The notes: a model not told the origin generated them from the letters alone. A stretch of DNA of 64,000 bases from Bradyrhizobium sp. SZCCT0231 (GCF_018130245.1 NZ_JAFCKP010000014.1:1-64000), one strand, 5' to 3'. Numbered from the stretch's first letter, positions 17,818-27,603 are shown. Translations and numbers: made by a program.

Positions 17818-19683
17818 ATGTCCGCTCCCTCCACCGCTCCGCTGCCTGCGCCGGCCAATCGCCGCGATGCGCTGTCGGTCTTGCATTCGGTGTTCGGCCT
17901 GCCGGGCTTTCGCGGTGCGCAGGGCGAGATCATCCGGCATGTCACCGACGGCGGCAATTGCCTGGTGCTGATGCCGACCGGCGGCGGCAAGTCGTTGTGC
18001 TATCAGCTTCCCGCATTGCTGCGCGAAGGCTGCGGCATCGTGGTCTCGCCGTTGATCGCCTTGATGCGCGACCAGGTCGCCGGCCTGATCGAGGCCGGCG
18101 TCAATGCTGCCGCGCTGAACTCGTCGCTGACGCCGCAGGAGGCTTCCGACATCGAGTGGCGCCTGCTCGCGGGCGACCTCGACCTGCTCTATGTCGCACC
18201 GGAACGACTGGTCACGCCGCGCTGCCTGTCGCTGCTGGCGCAGGCGAAGGTGGCGCTGTTCGCGATCGACGAGGCGCATTGCGTCTCGCAATGGGGCCAT
18301 GACTTCCGGCCCGAATATGTCGGCCTTTCCATCATCGCCGAGCGCTTTCCCGACGTGCCGCGCATCGCGCTGACCGCGACCGCCGACGAGCTGACGCGCA
18401 AGGAGATCGTCGAGCGGCTTCAGCTGACGGGCGCGCCGCAATTCGTCTCCAGCTTCGACCGCCCCAACATCCGCTACGAGATCGTCGACAAGCGCAATGC
18501 GGTGTCGCAGCTGAAGGAATTCATCCGCGAGCGCCACATCGGCGATGCCGGCGTGGTCTATTGCCTGTCGCGCAACCGCGTCGAGGAGGTTGCCGCCGCG
18601 TTGGAGGAGGCCGGCATTGCGGCGCTGCCCTATCACGCCGGCCTCGACGGAGCGTTGCGCTCGCGCAACCAGGATCGCTTTCTCAACGAGGACGGCATCG
18701 TCATCGTCGCGACCGTCGCGTTCGGCATGGGCATCGACAAGCCCGACGTGCGCTTCGTCGCCCATTTGGATCTGCCCAAGAGCATCGAGGCCTACTACCA
18801 GGAGACGGGGCGCGCCGGCCGTGACGGCAAGCCATCCGCGGCCTGGATGGCCTATGGCCTCTCCGATATCGTGCAACAGCGCCGCATGATCGACGAGTCC
18901 AACGCTTCCGATGAATTCAAGCGGGTCTCGATCGGCAAGCTCGATGCGCTGGTCGGTCTCGCCGAAACGCCGCATTGCCGACGCCGCCGATTGCTCGCCT
19001 ATTTCGGCGAGATCGTGATGGGCGAGAGCTGCGGCAATTGCGACAATTGCCTGACGCCGCCGAAGATGAGCGACGGCAAGGTGCTGGCGCAGAAGCTGTT
19101 GTCCTGCGTCTATCGCACCGGCCAGCGCTTCGGTGCGATGCATTTGATCGACGTGCTGGTCGGGCGCCTGACCGAGAAGGTCACGCAGTTCGGTCACGAC
19201 AAGCTGTCGGTGTTCGGCATCGGGCGCGAGCTCAACGAAAAGCAGTGGCGCACGGTGCTGCGGCAATTGGTGGCGATGGGCCATTTGCGAAGCGACAGCG
19301 AAGCCTACGGCGCGCTCAAGCTGACGGAGTCCTCGCGCGGTGTGCTGCGCGGCGAAACGGATGTGTGGCTGCGCGAGGAGGCGCCGGGCACCCGCATCCG
19401 TTCGAGCCGGGCCAAATCGCGCCGCGGCGATCTCACGCCCGCGGCCAGCGCGCCGCAAGGCGATGTCGATCCCGAGCTGCGCGCGCGCCTACGCGCCTGG
19501 CGTTCTGAGGTCGCGCGCGAACGCGGCGTGCCGGCCTATGTGGTACTGCACGATGCAACCATCGACGGCATCGTCCGGGCCTGGCCGACCACGCTCGACG
19601 AGCTACGCAACGTGCCGGGCATCGGCGACAAGAAGCTCGAGCATTATGGCGACGAGCTGCTGCAGATCGTCAGGACAAGGTAG
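17818..19683 (+). CDS. recQ: ATP-dependent DNA helicase RecQ
   Basis: 621-residue 3'-5' helicase for recombination and repair. Walker A PTGGGKS (Lys58), DEAH box ([19 protein letters not shown], which includes the RecQ aromatic loop), helicase motif [12 protein letters not shown], and zinc cysteines (C in [10 protein letters not shown], then CGNCDNC) are followed by the RQC winged helix and a C-terminal HRDC domain (residues about 545-621, [23 protein letters not shown]). A basic linker ([13 protein letters not shown]) separates RQC from HRDC. Length is normal for RecQ. Confidence 0.97.
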   Translation: MSAPSTAPLPAPANRRDALSVLHSVFGLPGFRGAQGEIIRHVTDGGNCLVLMPTGGGKSLCYQLPALLREGCGIVVSPLIALMRDQVAGLIEAGVNAAALNSSLTPQEASDIEWRLLAGDLDLLYVAPERLVTPRCLSLLAQAKVALFAIDEAHCVSQWGHDFRPEYVGLSIIAERFPDVPRIALTATADELTRKEIVERLQLTGAPQFVSSFDRPNIRYEIVDKRNAVSQLKEFIRERHIGDAGVVYCLSRNRVEEVAAALEEAGIAALPYHAGLDGALRSRNQDRFLNEDGIVIVATVAFGMGIDKPDVRFVAHLDLPKSIEAYYQETGRAGRDGKPSAAWMAYGLSDIVQQRRMIDESNASDEFKRVSIGKLDALVGLAETPHCRRRRLLAYFGEIVMGESCGNCDNCLTPPKMSDGKVLAQKLLSCVYRTGQRFGAMHLIDVLVGRLTEKVTQFGHDKLSVFGIGRELNEKQWRTVLRQLVAMGHLRSDSEAYGALKLTESSRGVLRGETDVWLREEAPGTRIRSSRAKSRRGDLTPAASAPQGDVDPELRARLRAWRSEVARERGVPAYVVLHDATIDGIVRAWPTTLDELRNVPGIGDKKLEHYGDELLQIVRTR

Positions 19684-19703
19684 GTCGCCTCGAACTCTCC
19701 ACA

Positions 19704-19862
19704 TCGTCATCCCGGACCAGCGCGCCCAAAGCGCGCGCAGATCCGGGATCCATAGCCACAGGACGAGGTTGGTGCGGTACGCTGGCAACCACGAGTCTTC
19801 GCAAAACTATTGCTGCGGCGTATGGGCCCCGGGTCTGCGCTTACGCTTGCCCGGGATGACAG
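19704..19862. repeat. Palindromic intergenic element, family A, copy 3
   Basis: TCGTCATCCCGGACCAGCGC at the left and CTTGCCCGGGATGACAG at the right form the outer stem; the centre has GGCAACCACGAGTCTTCGCA, close to copies 1 and 2. It fills the gap between the convergent recQ and acdS genes. Confidence 0.72.
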
Positions 19863-19893
19863 TGGAGAGGAGGCGCGAGCGCTATGCCCTCAC

Positions 19894-20907
19894 TCACCCA
19901 TTCCTAAACGCATACGCATACCCGTTCAGCGCCGGCGCGCCGCCGAGATGGGCGTAGAGGATCTTCGCGCCCTTCTCGAAATAGCCCTTCTTGGCGAGAT
20001 CGATCAGGCCCTGCATCGACTTGCCCTCGTAGACGGGGTCGGTGATCATGCCTTCGAGACGCGCGGTGAGGCGGATCGCCTCCTTGGTCTCGTCCGACGG
20101 CACGCCATAGGCGGGATAGGCGTAGTCCTCGATCAGCACGACGTCGTCGGCGACGAGGTCCTTGCCGAGTTCGACGAGCTTTGCCGTGTTCTGCGCGATC
20201 TCGAGCACCTGCGCCTTGGTCTGGGCGGGCGTGAAGGAGGCATCGATGCCGATCACCTTGCGGGCGCGGCCATCGGCGGCGAAGCCGACCAGCATGCCGG
20301 CATGGGTCGAGCCGGTGACGGTGCAGACCACGATGTAGTCGAACTTGAAGCCGAGCTCGGCTTCCTGCTTGCGCACCTCCTCGGCGAAGCCGACATAGCC
20401 GAGGCCGCCAAACTTATGCACGGAGGCGCCGGCGGGAATCGCATAGGGCTTGCCGCCCGCCGCCTTCACCTCCTCGATCGCCTGCTCCCAGCTCTTGCGG
20501 ATGCCGATGTCGAAGCCGTCGTCGACCAGGCGCACGTCGGCGCCCATGATGCGCGAGAGCATGATGTTGCCGACGCGGTCATAGACCGCGTCCTCGTGCG
20601 GCACCCAGGCTTCCTGCACCAGGCGGCACTTCATGCCGATCTTGGCAGCGACCGCGGCGATCATGCGGGTGTGGTTGGACTGCACGCCGCCGATCGAGAC
20701 CAGCGTGTCGGCGTTGGAGGCGATCGCATCGGGAATGATGTATTCGAGCTTGCGCAGCTTGTTGCCGCCATAGGCGAGGCCGGAATTGCAGTCCTCGCGC
20801 TTGGCGTAGATCTCGACATTGCCGCCGAGATGTTTTGACAACCGCTCCAGCTTCTCGATCGGCGTCGGGCCGAAGGTCAGCGGATAGCGCGCGAATTTTT
20901 CCAGCAT
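19894..20907 (-). CDS. acdS: 1-aminocyclopropane-1-carboxylate (ACC) deaminase
   Basis: 337-residue PLP enzyme that splits ACC, the plant ethylene precursor, into ammonia and 2-oxobutanoate. Residues K50 (GGNK, PLP), S77 (QSNHT), Y293 and E294 (DPVYEGKS) and L321 (AHLGG) equal the Pseudomonas K51, S78, Y294, E295 and L322. The Glu/Leu pair separates true ACC deaminases from D-cysteine desulfhydrases. The ATG at 20907 fits family length. It is divergent from an Lrp-type regulator, the classical acdR arrangement. It should lower ethylene in roots or nodules and allow ACC use as a nitrogen source. Confidence 0.96.
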   Translation of the reverse strand: MLEKFARYPLTFGPTPIEKLERLSKHLGGNVEIYAKREDCNSGLAYGGNKLRKLEYIIPDAIASNADTLVSIGGVQSNHTRMIAAVAAKIGMKCRLVQEAWVPHEDAVYDRVGNIMLSRIMGADVRLVDDGFDIGIRKSWEQAIEEVKAAGGKPYAIPAGASVHKFGGLGYVGFAEEVRKQEAELGFKFDYIVVCTVTGSTHAGMLVGFAADGRARKVIGIDASFTPAQTKAQVLEIAQNTAKLVELGKDLVADDVVLIEDYAYPAYGVPSDETKEAIRLTARLEGMITDPVYEGKSMQGLIDLAKKGYFEKGAKILYAHLGGAPALNGYAYAFRNG

Positions 20908-21068
20908 GGTCAGGTCATCCCGATTAGCGTTGATCTGTGATGTGGCTAGCATTGCCGTGGAAAAATGTGCTTTCAAATATGGGGCCGATCCTGCGCATAC
21001 TGTTGTAAAATTTGGTCATTCCTCTAATAATTCTTCCAGAATAGTCGATAATTACGGAAGTTTCTTCC
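20908..21068. promoter_or_regulatory. acdS-acdR divergent promoter region
   Basis: 161 bases, much richer in A+T than the surroundings. It contains the inverted repeat ATTCT-TCC-AGAAT (21030-21042) just before acdR and AT tracts such as TTGTAAAATTTGGTCATT. Lrp-family regulators bind such AT-rich degenerate repeats, so this is the likely AcdR target. Exact boxes are not assigned. Confidence 0.6.
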
Positions 21069-21533
21069 ATGGCGCCTAGACTTGATCGAACCGATCTTAA
21101 GATATTGAGATTGCTTCAGAATAACGGCCGGCTCAGCAATGCCGAGCTGGCCGAGACCGTTGCAATCAGCCCCGCCACCTGCCACCGTCGCACCCAGCGC
21201 CTGTTCGAGGATGGCTTCATCGCCACTGTCCGAGCCATGGTCGCGCCGAAGAAGGTGGCAAAGGGCACGCTGGTGATGGTCGGCGTCGTGCTCGACCGCT
21301 CGACGCCGGAGAGCTTTGCCACCTTCGAGCAGGCCATCGCAAAACTGAAATTCGTGCTCGACTGCCACCTCGTCGCCGGCGATTTCGATTACTTCCTCAA
21401 GATCCGCGTCGGCGACATGGAGGATTTCAACCGCATCCACGGCGAGCAGCTGATCGCGCTGCCCGGCGTGCGCCAGACCCGGACCTTCTTCGTGATGAAG
21501 GAAGTCGTCGACAACGCGCCGCTGGAGTTCTAG
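21069..21533 (+). CDS. acdR: Lrp/AsnC family regulator AcdR
   Basis: 154 residues. An N-terminal AsnC-type helix-turn-helix (LDRTDLKILRLLQNNGRLSNAELAETVAISPATCHRRTQRL) precedes a RAM/ACT-like ligand domain with VMVGVVLDR and DCHLVAGDFDYFLKIRV. In studied bacteria AcdR and ACC switch on acdS under nitrogen limitation. Its position divergent from acdS is the basis for the name; the family match is clear and the ligand is inferred. Confidence 0.92.
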   Translation: MAPRLDRTDLKILRLLQNNGRLSNAELAETVAISPATCHRRTQRLFEDGFIATVRAMVAPKKVAKGTLVMVGVVLDRSTPESFATFEQAIAKLKFVLDCHLVAGDFDYFLKIRVGDMEDFNRIHGEQLIALPGVRQTRTFFVMKEVVDNAPLEF

Positions 21534-21578
21534 GCGTCAGCTCTTGATGCGCCATCCGCATCATGAGAGATTCGTGCG

Positions 21579-22742
21579 ATGCAGACATTCCCCTTCCGCC
21601 AGCACAACCCGGCCGGACCGGCCTATCGGCGCGGCTGGGTCGACGAGGCCGTGGCCGCGATCGAGGCCGACCAGTGCCGCACCGCCGACACGCATCTGAT
21701 CCGGCTGATCGTGCCGGCGTTATCGGGCATCGACATCTACCTGAAGGATGAGTCCACGCACCCGACCGGCAGCCTGAAGCATCGGCTGGCGCGCTCGCTG
21801 TTCCTTTACGCGCTCTGCAACGGCCACATCCGCGAAGGTACGCCCGTCGTCGAGGCCTCGTCGGGATCGACGGCGGTGTCGGAAGCCTATTTCGCGCAGA
21901 TGATCGGCGTGCCCTTCTATGCCGTGATGCCGCGGACGACCTCGGCGGAGAAGATCGCGGCGATCGAGCATTATGGCGGCAATTGCCATCTGATCGACGA
22001 CGGCCGCGCGCTCTATGCGGAGGCTGCGGCGCTCGCGGCCCGGCTGAACGGCCATTACATGGACCAGTTCACCTTCGCCGAGCGCGCCACCGACTGGCGC
22101 GGCAACAACAACATCGCCGAGTCCATCTTCACGCAATTGCAAGGCGAGCCGCGCCCGCTGCCGGACTGGATCGTGATGGGCGCCGGCACCGGCGGCACGT
22201 CGGCCACCATCGGACGCTATCTGCGCTATCGGCAATATCCGACGCGGCTGTGCGTCGCCGATGTCGAGCACTCCGCCTTCTTCGACTGCTTCCGCACGCA
22301 GGACCGTTCCCATGTTTGCGAACGCCCCTCGCTGATCGAGGGCGTCGGCCGGCCGCGCTGCGAGCCGTCCTTCGTGCCCGGCGTGGTCGACCGCATGATG
22401 AAGATCCCGGATGCGGCGACGGTCGCGGCGATGAACGTGCTGTCGCGCCGGCTGCGCCGCGCTGTCGGCGGCTCCACCGGCACCAATTTCCTGGCGCTGT
22501 GCCGGCTTGCCTCGGAGATGCGCAAGGTGAACCTCGCAGGATCGCTGGTGACGCTGATCTGCGATTCCGGCGAGCGCTATCGGCAGACCTATTACGAGCC
22601 CGCTTGGCTCGCCGCACGCGGCCTCGATCCGGCGCCGTTCGAGAAGGCCTTGTCGTCGTTTCTGGCGACAGGCGAGCCGCTGGCGCTGGACGTCGACGAC
22701 GTCGTCAATCCCCAAAGCGTGCGAACCTCCGCGGTGTCATAG
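21579..22742 (+). CDS. PLP-dependent cysteine synthase-family enzyme, Cds1-like
   Basis: 387 residues of fold-type II. The PLP lysine is K67 in [35 protein letters not shown] and the glycine-rich phosphate loop [17 protein letters not shown] are clear. The long insert and C-terminus ([12 protein letters not shown]) resemble the cysteine desulfhydrase Cds1 group rather than CysK. Cds1 enzymes break cysteine into pyruvate, sulfide and ammonia. It follows acdR by 45 bases, so it may share its transcript. Sulfide supply to the sulfhydrylase at 14.4 kb is only a speculation. Confidence 0.82.
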   Translation: MQTFPFRQHNPAGPAYRRGWVDEAVAAIEADQCRTADTHLIRLIVPALSGIDIYLKDESTHPTGSLKHRLARSLFLYALCNGHIREGTPVVEASSGSTAVSEAYFAQMIGVPFYAVMPRTTSAEKIAAIEHYGGNCHLIDDGRALYAEAAALAARLNGHYMDQFTFAERATDWRGNNNIAESIFTQLQGEPRPLPDWIVMGAGTGGTSATIGRYLRYRQYPTRLCVADVEHSAFFDCFRTQDRSHVCERPSLIEGVGRPRCEPSFVPGVVDRMMKIPDAATVAAMNVLSRRLRRAVGGSTGTNFLALCRLASEMRKVNLAGSLVTLICDSGERYRQTYYEPAWLAARGLDPAPFEKALSSFLATGEPLALDVDDVVNPQSVRTSAVS

Positions 22743-22850
22743 CCGGCATCGCCCTGTATTTGCGGAATTGCACGATCGTCACGGCAACTTCACTTGTCTT
22801 GCGCACGCATGCAGGTGACGCTTGCGTCTTCTCAACGAGGAGATCCCGCC

Positions 22851-23411
22851 GTGCGCCTTCCCATTCTCGATCCGAAAGACGTGAGTGCTGAGCAGAAGCC
22901 GCTCTATGACGACATGCAGGCCGGCATCAAGGACCACTTCAAGGGTTTTGTGAACATGCGCGACGACGGTGCGCTGCTCGGGCCCTGGAATCCGTGGATC
23001 CGTGAGCCGCGCTTCGGCAAGCCGGTGTGGGAGCTGGTCAAGGCGATCGCGTCGAACCCGCTGTTGCCCGCGCCGGTGCGCGAGGTCGCGATTCTCGTCA
23101 CCGGCTCGCATTTCCGGTCCGGTTACGAGCTCTATGCCCATGTGCTGGTGGCCGAGCAGCGCGGTCTCTCCGACGAGAAGCTCGCAACCATCGTCGCCGG
23201 CCAGCGGCCGGCGGATCTCACCAGGCAGGAGGCGGTCGCCTACGATATGGCCTCGGCCCTGGTCAGCGGCGGCGTGCTGCCGGAGCTGACTTATCGCGCG
23301 GCGGTGAAGGAGTTCGGCGAGCACGGCGCGGCCGAGCTGTCCTATCTCGTCGGCGTCTACTGCATGGTCTCGGTCACGCTCAACACCTTCGACGTGCCGG
23401 TGCCGGAGTAG
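22851..23411 (+). CDS. Carboxymuconolactone decarboxylase family protein
   Basis: 186 residues of the CMD/AhpD-like helical fold (VREVAILVTGSHFRSGYELYAH). The CxxC pair of true AhpD peroxidases is absent, so a redox role is unlikely. Members with this pattern are annotated as carboxymuconolactone decarboxylase family proteins of mostly unknown function. The GTG start at 22851 is supported by AACGAGGAGAT seven bases upstream. It follows the Cds1-like gene by 108 bases. Confidence 0.85.
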   Translation: MRLPILDPKDVSAEQKPLYDDMQAGIKDHFKGFVNMRDDGALLGPWNPWIREPRFGKPVWELVKAIASNPLLPAPVREVAILVTGSHFRSGYELYAHVLVAEQRGLSDEKLATIVAGQRPADLTRQEAVAYDMASALVSGGVLPELTYRAAVKEFGEHGAAELSYLVGVYCMVSVTLNTFDVPVPE

Positions 23412-23430
23412 CAGCGGCTTTGTTCGCTTG

Positions 23431-23478
23431 AGCATGATCCTTTCGGAAAACCGCTGCACACTTTTCCGGGATCATGCT
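23431..23478. repeat. RPE-like palindrome (GCATGATCC...GGATCATGC), copy 1
   Basis: AGCATGATCC...CGGAAAACCGCTGCACACTTTTCC...GGATCATGCT. The arms AGCATGATCC and GGATCATGCT pair, and the inner GGAAAA/TTTTCC arms extend the stem. A second copy is at 39710-39756. It lies between convergent genes and its right end supplies the stop codon of the gene at 23477. Confidence 0.75.
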
Positions 23479-24382
23479 AATTGCGCACCGCATAGAGCGG
23501 CGTGCGCAGCGTCAGCTGGTAGGCCGGCTTCGGCGTCCACGCGATCTGCGCTGTGATGCCGAACAGGCGGTTGTCGTTGTCGTCCATGCGGTCGAGGTCG
23601 AGCCGCAGGGTCGGCTGGGTGAAGGACTCCGCTATCGTTCGGCCTGCGAACTGCGCGCCGCCGAAAGACTGCATGCCGAGGCGTCCGGTGAACTTCCAGT
23701 TGCTCGGCCATTGATAATAGCCGCCGGCATAAAGGATCGTGTTTGGACGGATGCTGGCGAACGGGCTGGCGATGGTGGTGTAGGTATATTGCATGCCGGC
23801 CAGCCAGCCCCGCGTCTCGTCCTCGTCGAGCGCGTAGTCGAATTCCAGGATGTTGTTGAAGGAATTCGTCATGCCCTGCTCGTTCGGCACCGACTGCGTC
23901 AGGGTCGATTGCAGCGTGATGGTCGGGATCTTCCCGCCATTCTGCTGGTAGAGGTCGGCCTGCACGCCGATGTTCCAGCTCGTGATGTCGAACGCCGACC
24001 AGCCGCTGCCGAGGTCAATGGTGGAGCCCGACACGCCGCCATAGAGCGAGACGCGGTCGGTGACGTCGACGGTCAGCGGCAGGTCGACGCCGACGGCCTT
24101 TGCCGCCGGCAAGCCGTTCGGCAGCGTTGTGCCGCGTTGCGCCGCCAGGGCTCCGAATGCGGCCGACAGCGAGGTGTTGCCGAAGCCGAGCGCGAGCGTG
24201 CCCGCCGGGATCGCCGCATAGATGGTGCGGAGGTCGAGATAGATGTTCGGCACCGCCGGCTTTGTCGGCTTGTCCTCCTCATCGTCGGCCGCGAAGGCGG
24301 CGCCTGCCGGGATCGCCAGACAAAGCAGTCCCGTCGCGGCAGCGCGCAAAGCCGGACGACGGGATTGGCTGCGAAGAGGCAC
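23477..24382 (-). CDS. Exported protein, probable outer-membrane beta-barrel
   Basis: About 301 residues. An Arg-rich N-region and hydrophobic core (AATGLLCLAIPAGAAFA) form a signal peptide; an acidic DDEEDKPTKP linker follows; then amphipathic strands with aromatic belts (ILYAGGYYQWPSNWKFTGRLG, FGITAQIAWTPKPAYQLTLR) suggest a barrel. No terminal Phe is present. I do not recognise a named porin. GTG 24382 is chosen because it places the signal peptide at the N-terminus; a TTG at 24454 in frame adds 24 unlikely residues. The stop codon lies in a dispersed repeat. Confidence 0.68.
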   Translation of the reverse strand: MPLRSQSRRPALRAAATGLLCLAIPAGAAFAADDEEDKPTKPAVPNIYLDLRTIYAAIPAGTLALGFGNTSLSAAFGALAAQRGTTLPNGLPAAKAVGVDLPLTVDVTDRVSLYGGVSGSTIDLGSGWSAFDITSWNIGVQADLYQQNGGKIPTITLQSTLTQSVPNEQGMTNSFNNILEFDYALDEDETRGWLAGMQYTYTTIASPFASIRPNTILYAGGYYQWPSNWKFTGRLGMQSFGGAQFAGRTIAESFTQPTLRLDLDRMDDNDNRLFGITAQIAWTPKPAYQLTLRTPLYAVRN

Positions 24383-24562
24383 GTGGCGATCCGACGCGTG
24401 GCGATTTGATGGCGAAACCGTTGTTAGATGGAACGTGATCGCTCGTTCGGTCAAGCGCTATCCGCAAGCGATGGACGGCATGGATATGTGCGGTTACCCT
24501 GCCGTGATCGCACGGACACACTCGCCCGCCACAGTGCAGGCCGAACAATGGAGGAGACAGCC

Positions 24563-24811
24563 ATGAACACGTCACGCCGCATCCTGCTCACTGGTCTGGC
24601 GGGGCTCGCTGTTGCTCCGACCGCTGTCGCCGCCGCTGCACCGTCGGCCGAACCCGGCGACGTGACGGTCGCGGAAGAGCGCTTCGCGCGCACGATCGCC
24701 GCAGCGCACGCGCCCGATATCACCTGCGCGCGGCAGGCCGAACGCTACGCGGATGCGCACTGGCCGGAGTATGTCGTGGCAGCGCGCGCGGTAATCGGCG
24801 CGAGGGCGTGA
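24563..24811 (+). CDS. Small exported protein of unknown function
   Basis: 82 residues. A twin-arginine-like start (NTSRRILLTGLAGLAVAPTAVAAAAP) is followed by a 55-residue mature part rich in Ala, Glu and Arg with one Cys (DITCARQAERYADAHWPEYV). Strong ribosome site GGAGGAGA eight bases upstream. No family recognised. It is convergent with the alpha/beta hydrolase gene (7 bases between stops). Confidence 0.6.
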   Translation: MNTSRRILLTGLAGLAVAPTAVAAAAPSAEPGDVTVAEERFARTIAAAHAPDITCARQAERYADAHWPEYVVAARAVIGARA

Positions 24812-24818
24812 TTCGCGC

Positions 24819-25754
24819 TTATCTCTCCACCGCCCTCCGCACCTGCTCGCCGATCTGCGACAGCACGAGCTGCGCCTGCGGCAGGATCGCGCCCATGGCG
24901 TGAAAATTGTGAACCATGCCGTCGTGGCAGACATGCTCGACGGCGACACCCGCGGCGAGCAGCTTGCGGGCATAGGCATTGCCTTCATCGCGCATCGGAT
25001 CGTACTCGGCGGTGTGGATGATCGCGGGCGGCAGGCCGGTGAGCCGGGTCGCGCGCAACGGAGAGATGCGGGGATCGGCGGTGTCGATGCCGCCAGGCAG
25101 ATAGTCGGAAAGATCGGCTTCGATCGTGGCGCGATCGATCAGGTGGCCTTCGGCAAAGGCCTCGCGGGAGGGCGAGGTCTCCTCGAAATCCAGCACCGGG
25201 CAGATCAGGCATTGCGCGGCGATGGAGAGGCCGGCGATCTGCACCGCCTCCTGGCATACGACCGCGGCGAGCGTGGCGCCGGCGGAATCGCCGCCGATCA
25301 CCAGGCGGTCAGCGTCGATGCCGAGCGATGCCGCCTCTCGCGCCACCCATTCGGTGGCGGCGATCGCGTCGTCGACGGCAGCGGGGAATCTGTGCTCCGG
25401 CGCGAGCCGGTAGTCGACCGACACGAGGCGGCATCCGGTGGCGTGCGCAAGCGCCGCGGCGATGCGATCATGCGTGGCAATGCTGCCGGCGACGAGCCCG
25501 CCACCATGAAAGAACACGAAGCCCGGTGCGAGCTCCGCAGCGCTTGCCGGCGTGTAGAGGCGGTAGGGCAGCTCGCCGCCCGGGCCGGTCAGCATGCCGT
25601 CGGAGGTCGTCACATCCGGCGCCTCGGCACGCGCGAACTGCATCAGCTTTGCCAGCGATTGCCGCCGCGCCTCCACGCTCGGCCGGCTCCGGGCCTGCGG
25701 CGCAGCCGCCGCCATCATGGTCAACAAACGCTTTGCGAGCGGATCGAGCGGCAT
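24819..25754 (-). CDS. Alpha/beta hydrolase, hormone-sensitive-lipase family
   Basis: 311 residues. The HSL-family oxyanion motif FFHGGGLV, nucleophile elbow GGDSAGA, acid in DPMRDEG and His in MVHNFH make up a complete esterase. It would hydrolyse short or medium acyl esters in the cytoplasm; the natural substrate is unknown. The ATG at 25754 has a GGAA site; an in-frame ATG 39 bases upstream is possible. It is divergent from the aminotransferase gene. Confidence 0.92.
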   Translation of the reverse strand: MPLDPLAKRLLTMMAAAAPQARSRPSVEARRQSLAKLMQFARAEAPDVTTSDGMLTGPGGELPYRLYTPASAAELAPGFVFFHGGGLVAGSIATHDRIAAALAHATGCRLVSVDYRLAPEHRFPAAVDDAIAATEWVAREAASLGIDADRLVIGGDSAGATLAAVVCQEAVQIAGLSIAAQCLICPVLDFEETSPSREAFAEGHLIDRATIEADLSDYLPGGIDTADPRISPLRATRLTGLPPAIIHTAEYDPMRDEGNAYARKLLAAGVAVEHVCHDGMVHNFHAMGAILPQAQLVLSQIGEQVRRAVER

Positions 25755-25863
25755 GGATCTTTCCTTCTCCCACAAGGGAAGAGGGTAACTCATCGAGTAC
25801 CCGCAGCAAATCGTTTAGAAATTGGGGCAATAGTGCCCGGATATTTGCAAGGGGAGGCCGGTC

Positions 25864-26751
25864 ATGGCCGAGCTCAAGAAGCCCATCGATTATTCGCCGA
25901 CCTGGACCTTCTTCGACGGCAAATGGCACGACGGCAATGTGCCGATCATGGGTCCGCGCACGCATGCGGCCTGGCTCGGCTCGATCGTGTTCGACGGCGC
26001 CCGCGCGTTCGAGGGTGTTGCGCCCGATCTCGACCGTCACGTCGCTCGCGCAAATCAATCCGCGATCAATTTCGGCTTGAAGCCGGTGGTCGATACCGGC
26101 ACCTGGTTGACGCTCGCGAACGAAGGCATCGCGCGCTTTGCGGCGAATGCCGAGCTCTATATCCGCCCGATGTATTGGGCGCAGAACGGAAGCGGCGGCG
26201 GCGTGCTGTTCGACCCCGAGACCACCAATTGGTGCCTGTGCATCTACGAGGCCCCGATGCCAAAGCCCGTCGGCAACGCCATCACGTTGTCGCCGTTCCG
26301 CAGGCCCACTGCCGAATGTGCGCCGGTCGAGGCCAAGGCGGCCTGCCTCTATCCGAACAATTCGCGTGCGCTCGCGGAAGCTGCTGCGCGCGGCTTCCAG
26401 AACGCGCTGATGCTCGACATGCTCGGCAATGTCGCCGAGTTCGGCAATTCCAACGTGTTCATGGCCAAGGACGGTGTGGTGTTTACGCCGGTGCCGAACG
26501 GCACCTTCCTGAACGGCATCACGCGCCAGCGCGTCATCGGCCTGCTTCGCGGCGACGGCGTCACCGTGGTCGAGAAGACGCTGCGCTATGCCGATTTCCT
26601 GGCCGCCGACGAGATCTTTTCAACCGGCAATTTCGCCAAGGTCGCGCCCGTGATCCGCATCGACGAGCGCGCGCTGAAGCCGGGTCCGTTCTACATCAAG
26701 GCGCGCAAGCTCTATTGGGACTTTGCGCATGCAGTGAAGCTGGCGGCGTAG
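25864..26751 (+). CDS. Class IV (branched-chain-type) aminotransferase
   Basis: 295-residue PLP enzyme. The catalytic lysine is K158 in EAKAACLYPNNSRAL, with NVAEFGNSNVF and GITRQRVIGLLR as further class IV marks. It is annotated in relatives as branched-chain amino-acid aminotransferase, with possible action on other substrates; the class includes D-amino-acid aminotransferase and aminodeoxychorismate lyase. AGGGGAGG precedes the ATG. It stands alone between divergent and convergent neighbours, so it is probably not the sole ilvE. Confidence 0.9.
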   Translation: MAELKKPIDYSPTWTFFDGKWHDGNVPIMGPRTHAAWLGSIVFDGARAFEGVAPDLDRHVARANQSAINFGLKPVVDTGTWLTLANEGIARFAANAELYIRPMYWAQNGSGGGVLFDPETTNWCLCIYEAPMPKPVGNAITLSPFRRPTAECAPVEAKAACLYPNNSRALAEAAARGFQNALMLDMLGNVAEFGNSNVFMAKDGVVFTPVPNGTFLNGITRQRVIGLLRGDGVTVVEKTLRYADFLAADEIFSTGNFAKVAPVIRIDERALKPGPFYIKARKLYWDFAHAVKLAA

Positions 26752-26765
26752 CTGCCATTTACCCC

Positions 26766-26870
26766 GCCGTCATCGCCCGACTTGATCGGGCGATCCAGTA
26801 TTCCAGAGGCGGTTGTGATTCCTCGATAAGCCGCGGCGTACTGGATGCCCCGGTCAAGCCGGGGCATGAC
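26766..26870. repeat. Palindromic intergenic element, family B, copy 1
   Basis: ATCGCCCGACTTGATCGGGC at the left, GCCCCGGTCAAGCCGGGGCA at the right, with CCAGTATTCC and GCGGCGTACTGGAT between. The two end hairpins and the inner CCAGTA/TACTGG pair make a long interrupted palindrome. Other copies are at 53151-53257 and 61613-61750. Confidence 0.7.
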
Positions 26871-26877
26871 ACCGTTT

Positions 26878-27495
26878 CTAAAGGCTTCGCTGAAATCGGC
26901 TGAACTGAAACGCCTGCGTCGAATCCCACGGCGTATGATGCATCTCGCGGCGCGTTTCCATCAGCTCGAACTCTCGACCAAGCTCCGCTGCGAGGCTCGC
27001 ACTGTCATGGCGCTGCACTGGCAGGCCGCTGCATTTCTCAGGACCATCGGGTGCAAACGTCGCAATGATGACGTGGCCGCCAGACGCGACCGCCGATCGC
27101 AGGCGCTCGACGTAAGCCGCCCTGTCGCGGGGATCGGTCAGGAAGTGAAACGCAGCGCGGTCGTGCCAGACGTCGTAGGTCTTCGCTGGCTGCCACGTCG
27201 TGACATCGGCGACGATCCAGTCGACCGTTGAAGCGGCCTGACCGATGCGCTTCTTCACTACGTCAAGCGCGTTGGCGGAGAGGTCCAGCACGGCGAGATG
27301 GCGGTATCCGTCTTGAAGTAGCGCATCGACCAGCCGCGATGCGCCGCCGCCGATATCGATGATGGCCGCGTCATGATCGGAGTTGGCTGTGCGAATCATC
27401 GCCAGCGAGGTCGCCGGGCTAGCCTGATACCAGCTGACCTCGGTCTCGCCCTTGGTGGCGTAGACGTTCTCCCAGTGCATGGTGCGGTCAGACAT
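26878..27495 (-). CDS. Class I SAM-dependent methyltransferase
   Basis: 205 residues. SAM motif I is IIDIGGGASRLVDALL, the acidic loop is LAVLDLSANAL, and post-motifs DVWHDRAAFHFL follow; the family is the TPMT-like/methyltransferase-12 type (MHWENVYATKGETEVSWYQ at the N-terminus). The substrate is unknown. ATG 27495 has GGAG six bases upstream. It lies after phaR on the same strand, separated by a GC-rich hairpin (27562-27586), so co-transcription is uncertain. Confidence 0.9.
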   Translation of the reverse strand: MSDRTMHWENVYATKGETEVSWYQASPATSLAMIRTANSDHDAAIIDIGGGASRLVDALLQDGYRHLAVLDLSANALDVVKKRIGQAASTVDWIVADVTTWQPAKTYDVWHDRAAFHFLTDPRDRAAYVERLRSAVASGGHVIIATFAPDGPEKCSGLPVQRHDSASLAAELGREFELMETRREMHHTPWDSTQAFQFSRFQRSL

Positions 27496-27603
27496 GGTGG
27501 CTCCGGCCTTGGCCGGGGACGGCAGCGCGTAAGCGGCGCTGCCGGGATCAACTGGCAATTCGCGCGTCCGCCGCATGCGGACGCGCCGGTACGAACGAAG
27601 GAG

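Noticed and set aside
19704-19893. Insertion-sequence remnant between recQ and acdS.
   Set aside because: No transposase fragment or target duplication is visible; the palindrome is explained by family A.
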